A stretch of DNA of 18,554 nucleotides from assembly GCA_031549535.1 (NCBI GenBank), contig JAVBPP010000044.1, forward strand, positions 1-18,554, read 5' to 3'. Within the stretch, counting starts at the first letter, position 1; every line of letters begins with the position of its first letter. Shown here piece after piece: positions 14,474 to 18,554 of the stretch. The stretch comes from JAVBPP01 sp031549535. GTDB taxonomy: Bacteria; Bacillota; Clostridia; Oscillospirales; Acutalibacteraceae. Below the pieces are notes generated by a model. The model was not told the DNA's origin. It was given only the letters and a program-made list of their open reading frames with translations, and ran no database searches. The translations under genes were made by a program, and so were the position numbers.

Positions 14474-16414
14474 CTATCCTAAGCTATACGCCGCATTCGG
14501 CTGATCTACGCGGTAAAACCGCGCCACATCCTCTAAATCACCCGCGCAGGCGCGCAGGAGATTTTCCCCTTTTTCAAGCGGGATATTTGCAAAGCGGAAC
14601 ACGGTTTCACCTTCCAGGACGGCGTATTCCTGTTTGTTGACGTAGAGCGTTACGCTCTCGCAATTCGAATATACGGTCACATCCATGTGCTTCTTCGTGC
14701 GGTCGGCAAAGCGCTTGGCGCAGATATACACAAAGGGATCCTCACTCCAGCGGGCTTTGTAGAGGTAAAACGCATCCTTTTTCGTCAGCCTGTCATAGCT
14801 CACCAAACCCTTGTGACAAATGCCGGGCTGGCCGCCCTCGTGCAGGGCATCGTCCGCATAGTCGCAAAGCTCCGAAACAAAGCTGGCCCACAGATAGGGG
14901 CGCTCTTCAATCAGCTGCAGCATTTGCTCGTGATACTGCGTTTGATATTCCTCGGTGAAGTCCTGCGCCCTTGGTTTATCCCCATGCAGCTGGGTGACGC
15001 CCGCGCAGCCATATTCCGAAATGCCCAGGCAAACCAGCGGATTCTGTTTGTGGAAATCGTCCAGCCATTGCCCCGCATCCTTTGTTTCGCCGTAATCCCA
15101 GCCGTGGGACAGGTTGGTGCCCACCAAATCGCTGACAAAATTGCAGGCATGCCCTGCGGGCAGCTCCGCGGAATTTGCGATTGCGGTGAGGCGGGTTTTA
15201 TCCAGCTCATGCGCTGTGGCGTTCAGCGCGCGCAGCGCCTGCGCAAGCTCCTCGGCAGGGGGGGTGTGCATGCGGTTGTTCGCAAGCCCCCAGCAAATGA
15301 TGCTGGGGTGGTTGTAATGCTGCAACACCAGCTCCTTGAGCTGCTTTTGTGTGTGCTCCGGATTGGGCGCGGCGCTGCTGTCGGTGGGTTCAAAGGCTGT
15401 CTCCGCCCAAACAATCATACCGGTGCGGTCGCAGATGGTGTAAAAATAGGGGTCGTGCTGGTAATGCCCCAAATGCACGGCGTTTGCGCCCATATCCAGC
15501 AGCAGCTTCATATCCTCCGCATGGTCATAGTGCGTCAGCGCCCAGCCCTTGCCCGCGCGGTCCTGCTGCCTGCATACGCCATGCAGGGGGTAGGGCTGCC
15601 CGTTGAGAAAAAAGCCCTGCTCCGGATCCATGTGAAAGCTGCGGATGCCGAATTGCAGCTTGATATTATCCAAAATTTCGCTTGCGTCCTCCAGCCGAAC
15701 CTCCAGAGTATACAAAAACGGGTCAAGCGTGCCGTTCCACAAATGCGGGTGCGGCAAATGCAGCACAACGCCGCGCTTAAACACCGGCACGGTGACATCG
15801 TCCCCGGTTTTTAATGTAAACACCAAGGTCTGGTTGGTTTGCGCGTTGAGCACAACGGTTTGCACAATCACATCCGCGCTGCCGTTTTCGTTGAGCACGG
15901 GGGTGACGCTCACGCCGCAGGAACCATAGCTTCCAATCGCAAAGTGCGAGGCGGAAAGCTTGAGCAAATAGGGCGAGCGGAACAGGCCGCCAAAACAGGT
16001 GTAGGCCGGATTTTGCGGAAGAAGCGCCAGGTTTTCACCGTTATCCACCCGAATCGCCAGCAAAGCCTTCCCGCGCCAGCCTAATAACGGCGTGAGTTCC
16101 GCATAAAACGTGGAAAAGCCATTGTCATGCGCGGCAATACGAACCCCGTTTACAAACACCTCGCAGGCCAGGGAAACGCCGGGAAACTCCAAAAAGGCCT
16201 TTTCCCCCTGCTCCAGCGAAACATAAATCTCCTTACAATACCAGCCGATGCCCCGGTAATAATCATTCCCGCCGTCATGCCCGTCCGTGCTGTTCCAGCT
16301 ATGCGGCAGCTCAACCTGCGCCCAGCTTTTATCCCGGTAACGCGGCGGCAGGCTATCCAGGGTATCCCCTTTTAAAAAGTACCATTTCTCGTTCAGTTCC
16401 GTTCTTTTACGCAT
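14474..16414 (-). CDS. Glycoside hydrolase family 2 protein with altered acid/base residue
   Basis: A 646-residue, cytoplasmic (no signal peptide) GH2 protein related to beta-galactosidases/glucuronidases. Domains are: sugar-binding jelly roll about 1-160 (LPHSWNSTDG, YYRGIGWYCK, VFVNGVRIAAHDNGFSTFYA), immunoglobulin-like domain about 160-260, TIM barrel about 263-555 (FFLNGQPYPLHGVCRQQD, GANAVHLGHYQHDPYFYTIC) and a C-terminal DUF4982-like domain about 558-625. The nucleophile E467 is present (ISEYG). The acid/base glutamate expected in the WGxxNE motif is replaced: the sequence is ICWGLANNRMH, with N380. Either activity is lost or changed, or an alternative proton donor is used. ATG 16414 follows AGAGG. 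It has a near-perfect promoter at 16467-16495 and is divergent from the lactate dehydrogenase gene. Its coding sequence 14548-14591 is duplicated upstream of ilvE. Confidence 0.9.
   Translation of the reverse strand: MRKRTELNEKWYFLKGDTLDSLPPRYRDKSWAQVELPHSWNSTDGHDGGNDYYRGIGWYCKEIYVSLEQGEKAFLEFPGVSLACEVFVNGVRIAAHDNGFSTFYAELTPLLGWRGKALLAIRVDNGENLALLPQNPAYTCFGGLFRSPYLLKLSASHFAIGSYGSCGVSVTPVLNENGSADVIVQTVVLNAQTNQTLVFTLKTGDDVTVPVFKRGVVLHLPHPHLWNGTLDPFLYTLEVRLEDASEILDNIKLQFGIRSFHMDPEQGFFLNGQPYPLHGVCRQQDRAGKGWALTHYDHAEDMKLLLDMGANAVHLGHYQHDPYFYTICDRTGMIVWAETAFEPTDSSAAPNPEHTQKQLKELVLQHYNHPSIICWGLANNRMHTPPAEELAQALRALNATAHELDKTRLTAIANSAELPAGHACNFVSDLVGTNLSHGWDYGETKDAGQWLDDFHKQNPLVCLGISEYGCAGVTQLHGDKPRAQDFTEEYQTQYHEQMLQLIEERPYLWASFVSELCDYADDALHEGGQPGICHKGLVSYDRLTKKDAFYLYKARWSEDPFVYICAKRFADRTKKHMDVTVYSNCESVTLYVNKQEYAVLEGETVFRFANIPLEKGENLLRACAGDLEDVARFYRVDQPNAAYSLG
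14548..14591. repeat. 44-bp glycosidase segment shared with the ilvE upstream region (copy B, coding)
   Basis: This part of the GH2 gene encodes NIPLEKGENLLRA in the C-terminal domain (residues about 609-622). It is 42/44 identical to 9999-10042, in the same orientation and 4.5 kb away. Confidence 0.85.
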
Positions 16415-16466
16415 AAGTATAACCTCTATAAAGAATAAATATGGTTGGAATCATACATACGTTTCG

Positions 16467-16495
16467 ATTCTAACAGCTTTTGTATGGGCTGTCAA
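16467..16495 (-). promoter_or_regulatory. Near-consensus promoter of the GH2 gene
   Basis: The minus strand reads TTGACA (16495-16490), a 17-nt spacer, then TAGAAT (16472-16467) preceded by TGT. The ATG is at 16414. With a perfect -35 and an extended -10, it should be a strong sigma-A promoter. No obvious operator or cre site was recognised. Confidence 0.85.
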
Positions 16496-16555
16496 ATAAA
16501 ACACATGTCGAAATTGTAAAGAAATTCCAGACTTTATTTTTGCCGCCGATTGCGC

Positions 16556-16561
16556 TATACT
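16556..16561 (+). promoter_or_regulatory. Possible -10 box for the lactate dehydrogenase gene
   Basis: TATACT lies 27 nt upstream of the GTG start at 16589. The -35 at 17-nt spacing (TTTATT) is weak. No clear Rex palindrome was seen in the divergent region. Confidence 0.4.
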
Positions 16562-16588
16562 AACTCCAAAAGAAAGGTGGGGGTTATT

Positions 16589-17581
16589 GTGGCAAAGAAA
16601 ATAGCGTTTTACGATACGAAGCCATACGACAAACTGTATTTCGACAAATTAAACGAGGCCTTCGGCTTTGAAATTGAGTATTTTGAAAGTAAGCTCAGTG
16701 CGCGCACAGCTGTGCTTGCGGACGGCATGGATGCGGCGGTAGCTTTTGTGAACGATACGGTGGACGCGGCGGCGGTGGATGCGCTGTGCAGGCATAACAT
16801 CCCCTATCTTGCCCTGCGCTGCGCGGGGTATAACAACGTGGATTTGGCAGCGGCAGCGGACAGGCTGACCGTTACACGGGTGCCGAATTATTCCCCTTAC
16901 GCCGTGGCGGAGCATGCCATGGCGCTGCTGCTCACGCTGGTGCGCAAAACGCACAAGGCCTATAACCGCACACGGGATTTTAATTTCAGTTTGAACGGCC
17001 TGACGGGCTTTGATTTGCACGGCAAGATAATGGGCGTCATCGGCATGGGCAAAATCGGCAGCATTTTTGTAGATATCTGCAAAGGCTTCGGCATGGAGGT
17101 CTGCGCCTATGACCCCTTCCCCTCCCGGCAGGATATCCCCTATCTGCCGCTGGAAGAGCTCTGTGCAAAGGCGGACATCCTTTCTCTGCACTGCCCCCTC
17201 ATGCCCCAAACCTATCATATGCTGAACAAGTCCGCGTTTGATGTGATGAAAAAAGGGGTGTATATCCTCAACACCTCGCGCGGTGCACTGGTGGATACGG
17301 ACGCGCTGCTGGAGGCCATCCACAGCGGCATCATCGGCGGCGCGGCACTGGATGTCTACGAGGAGGAGAGCGACTATTTTTATGAGGACTTATCCGATGT
17401 CATCATCCGGGACGAGGTGCTGCGCAGCCTGATTACCATGCCCAATGTCTTAGTCACTTCCCACCAGGCTTTTTTAACGCGTGAAGCGCTGCAGCAGATT
17501 GCGCAGACCACACTGGAGAATTTGCAGGCCTGTTTTGAAGGGAAAGCACTGGAACACGAGGTGAAGGCCACCGCCGAATAG
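16589..17581 (+). CDS. ldhA: D-lactate dehydrogenase (D-2-hydroxyacid dehydrogenase family)
   Basis: A 330-residue NAD-dependent enzyme reducing pyruvate to D-lactate, which regenerates NAD+ during fermentation. The catalytic domain at the N-terminus shows KIAFYDTKPYDKLYF and LRCAGYNNVDL (76-86). The Rossmann domain has VIGMGKIG (150-157) and the NAD-selecting acid D175 in YDPFP. Catalytic residues are R231 (NTSRGALVD), E260 (DVYEEES) and H292 (SHQAFLT). The ending FEGKALEHEV is typical of LdhA-type enzymes. The start is GTG 16589, with AAAGGTGGGGG upstream; the longer ATG frame from 16550 places this site inside the gene. Length is standard (about 330). It is divergent from the GH2 gene and followed by repeats, so probably monocistronic. 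Another 2-hydroxyacid specificity cannot be excluded. Confidence 0.93.
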   Translation: MAKKIAFYDTKPYDKLYFDKLNEAFGFEIEYFESKLSARTAVLADGMDAAVAFVNDTVDAAAVDALCRHNIPYLALRCAGYNNVDLAAAADRLTVTRVPNYSPYAVAEHAMALLLTLVRKTHKAYNRTRDFNFSLNGLTGFDLHGKIMGVIGMGKIGSIFVDICKGFGMEVCAYDPFPSRQDIPYLPLEELCAKADILSLHCPLMPQTYHMLNKSAFDVMKKGVYILNTSRGALVDTDALLEAIHSGIIGGAALDVYEEESDYFYEDLSDVIIRDEVLRSLITMPNVLVTSHQAFLTREALQQIAQTTLENLQACFEGKALEHEVKATAE

Positions 17582-17850
17582 GCCTTATAGGAGCAGGGAG
17601 GCTGGGAAGCATACGCACGGGTTTCGTTGCTCTCCTCGCGTACCATAGGGCGGGGCTCGCCCCCGCCGCGTATGCCAATATCAAACGGTATCCCCCCGAA
17701 AAGCAGACGCACCATGCACGCGCCCACATGTTGTATGTTGCTGTATTGATATCCGTATATGTCGTAGGGGCGGCCATCGGCCGTCCGCGTTCCCGCTGGA
17801 TGTTGTTTGCCACAGGCCGCCGGCATCTACGCATGCGCCTCGGACGGAGC

Positions 17851-17946
17851 GGCGGAAATCGCGGGGCATATCGCCGTAGGGTGCGCACACCGGGCGCACC
17901 GTCGTTCCAGGTGGATGCCGTCTGCAACTGGGAACCGGCATCGGGA
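17851..17946. repeat. Diverged partial copy of the tandem unit
   Basis: It shares GGGGCATATCGCCGTAGGGT, GCGCACCGTCGTTCC and GGGAACCGGCATC with the two downstream copies, in the same order and spacing, but it lacks the CTCCCTCGGCGAGGGAG part. Another fragment, GTTTGCCACAGG followed by CGGCATC, lies at about 17806-17827. Confidence 0.75.
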
Positions 17947-17991
17947 CGACGTGGGCGTCGTCCGCTCTTTACGCGGTGGAGCTACGACTGC

Positions 17992-18338
17992 GACTCCCTC
18001 CGTCCCTGCGGGGACACCTCCCTCGGCGAGGGAGGCCGGGATTGGCTGGCCGAACGGCGTCGGCGGAATTCATGGGGCATATCGCGTAGGGTGCGGCTTC
18101 CTAGACGCACCGTCGTTCCCGGTGGAAGCCGTTTGCCACAGGGAACCGGCATCGGAACGCCAGCGACTCCCTGCGTCCCTGCGGGGACACCTCCCTCGGC
18201 GAGGGAGGCCAGGATTGGCTGGCCGAACGGCGTCGGCGAAAATTATGGGGCATATCGCCGTAGGGTGCGGCTTCCTAGACGCACCGTCGTTTCCGGTGGA
18301 AGCCGTTTGCCACAGGAAACCGGCATCTGCACAGGCAA
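17992..18338. repeat. Two tandem copies of a 173-174-bp palindromic repeat
   Basis: Copy 1 (17992-18164) and copy 2 (18165-about 18338) are nearly identical; one extra base occurs in copy 2 (ATCGCCGTAG against ATCGCGTAG). Each unit holds three short palindromes: GTCCCTGCGGGGAC, CTCCCTCGGCGAGGGAG and GGTGCG...CGCACC (8-nt loop around GCTTCCTA). Such compound palindromic intergenic repeats are common in Oscillospiraceae-type genomes. The unit length and lack of spacers rule out a CRISPR array. Confidence 0.85.
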
Positions 18339-18348
18339 CCCGAATGAC

Positions 18349-18554
18349 TTATGCCGGCTTCATCCGCTTTTTACTACTGTTTGGTGCAGGAGTAATATCT
18401 CGCTGAAACTGAAACTCCCAATAGGCGTCCGCCGTTGCGATGCCGCGCTCGCGCAGGCGGCGGAACACGCCCCAGATATAGCTCAGCTTTTTCACCCCTG
18501 CGTTTGCCGCCGCTTCAAAGGCCTGGTCGAGCAGCTGAATATCATCGTCCGTCA
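18349..18554 (-). CDS. DnaD-like domain protein, C-terminal end (5' part cut by window)
   Basis: The last 67 codons and stop (TAA, 18351-18349) of a minus-strand gene. The fragment IQLLDQAFEAAANAGVKKLS, then YIWGVFRRLRERGIATADAY, fits the end of DnaD/DnaB_2 replication-initiation domains (an AYE-like helix, an aromatic-rich loop, then a YI..IL..W...GI helix). After WEFQFQRD the tail ITPAPNSSKKRMKPA is partly encoded by a fold-back element arm (18396-18368). Beyond the domain end, DnaD proteins often carry variable tails, so the gene may still be functional. It faces ldhA across the repeat tract. The family call rests on a short pattern and is moderate. Confidence 0.6.
   Translation of the reverse strand, partial: TDDDIQLLDQAFEAAANAGVKKLSYIWGVFRRLRERGIATADAYWEFQFQRDITPAPNSSKKRMKPA
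18368..18396. repeat. Single arm of the fold-back element, inside the DnaD-like gene
   Basis: The 24 bases 18368-18391 are identical to the reverse complement of 2883-2906 and contain ACTACTGTTTGGTGCAGG. The next bases, GTAAT against ATAAT, extend the match to 28 of 29. A chance match of this length in the window is very unlikely. No opposite arm is seen here. Confidence 0.8.

Larger units (their letters stand above)
17582..18348. other. Gene-free, GC-rich, palindrome-rich intergenic region
   Basis: This 767-bp stretch holds no convincing gene. It contains a hairpin GGCGGGG/CCCCGCC (17649-17667, 5-nt loop), a second hairpin around GGCGGCCATCGGCCGTC (17770-17786), a diverged repeat copy (17851-17946) and two tandem copies of a 173-174-bp unit (17992-18338). 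No T-rich intrinsic terminator for ldhA was found; the first hairpin is the nearest candidate stem. A long open frame through the repeats is an artefact of GC-rich repetition. Confidence 0.75.

Noticed and set aside
14687..15814. A 375-codon plus-strand open frame opposite the GH2 gene
   Set aside because: The minus strand has an unbroken, motif-rich GH2 protein here. The plus-strand product has no recognisable domain and is a shadow caused by the GC-biased codon positions. The same applies to 9084-9971 opposite ilvE, 16649-17323 opposite ldhA and 3174-3917 opposite the YlbJ-like gene.
17851..18338. CRISPR array
   Set aside because: The repeated unit is 173-174 bp, contains several different palindromes, and there are no unique spacers or cas genes.
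17807..18406. A 199-codon plus-strand open frame
   Set aside because: It runs through the tandem palindromic repeats and into the opposite strand of the DnaD-like gene; it has no ribosome binding site and its product simply repeats the DNA repeat.

Overview
The window looks like chromosomal DNA of an endospore-forming clostridium, probably of the Oscillospiraceae/Ruminococcaceae type. The evidence is two adjacent sporulation genes (yqfC, yqfD), a YlbJ-like sporulation membrane protein, strong GGAGG ribosome binding sites, Firmicutes-style sigma-A promoters with extended -10 boxes, and palindromic intergenic repeats. Most of the window is fairly GC-rich. The first 3 kb and the 10-14.3 kb block are visibly more AT-rich, which suggests separate origins.

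Layout. (1) 3010-1, minus strand: an accessory operon with a VOC-fold gene, a winged-helix protein, a flavin-reductase-like/DUF3795 fusion, and an AraC-type regulator with a GyrI-like domain cut by the window edge. A 103-bp fold-back element interrupts the VOC gene; removing it restores a 117-codon frame. (2) 3148-8021, plus strand: a YlbJ-like protein, a small Cys-rich protein, a zinc-ribbon membrane protein, a DUF975-like membrane protein whose start codon abuts an intrinsic terminator, then yqfC-yqfD. A bidirectional terminator closes the block. (3) 8741-8055, minus: a secreted FIVAR-like protein. (4) 9947-8880, minus: branched-chain aminotransferase ilvE. (5) 14293-10058, minus: a tightly overlapping three-gene operon of a membrane-anchored SGNH hydrolase, a NodU/TobZ-type O-carbamoyltransferase and an SxtJ-DUF5989 membrane fusion, probably a carbamoylation/surface-modification system. 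(6) 16414-14474, minus: a family-2 glycoside hydrolase with Asn where the acid/base Glu is expected. (7) 16589-17581, plus: D-lactate dehydrogenase, divergent from the glycosidase. (8) 17582-18348: a gene-free tract of palindrome-rich tandem repeats. (9) 18554-18349, minus: the C-terminal end of a DnaD-like protein whose tail carries a copy of the fold-back element's arm.

The most noteworthy items are the carbamoyltransferase operon with its fused partner, the fold-back element with three related arms in the window, the 44-bp glycosidase fragment forming part of the ilvE promoter region, and the altered catalytic site of the glycosidase. All assignments come from reading the sequence; no database search was run.
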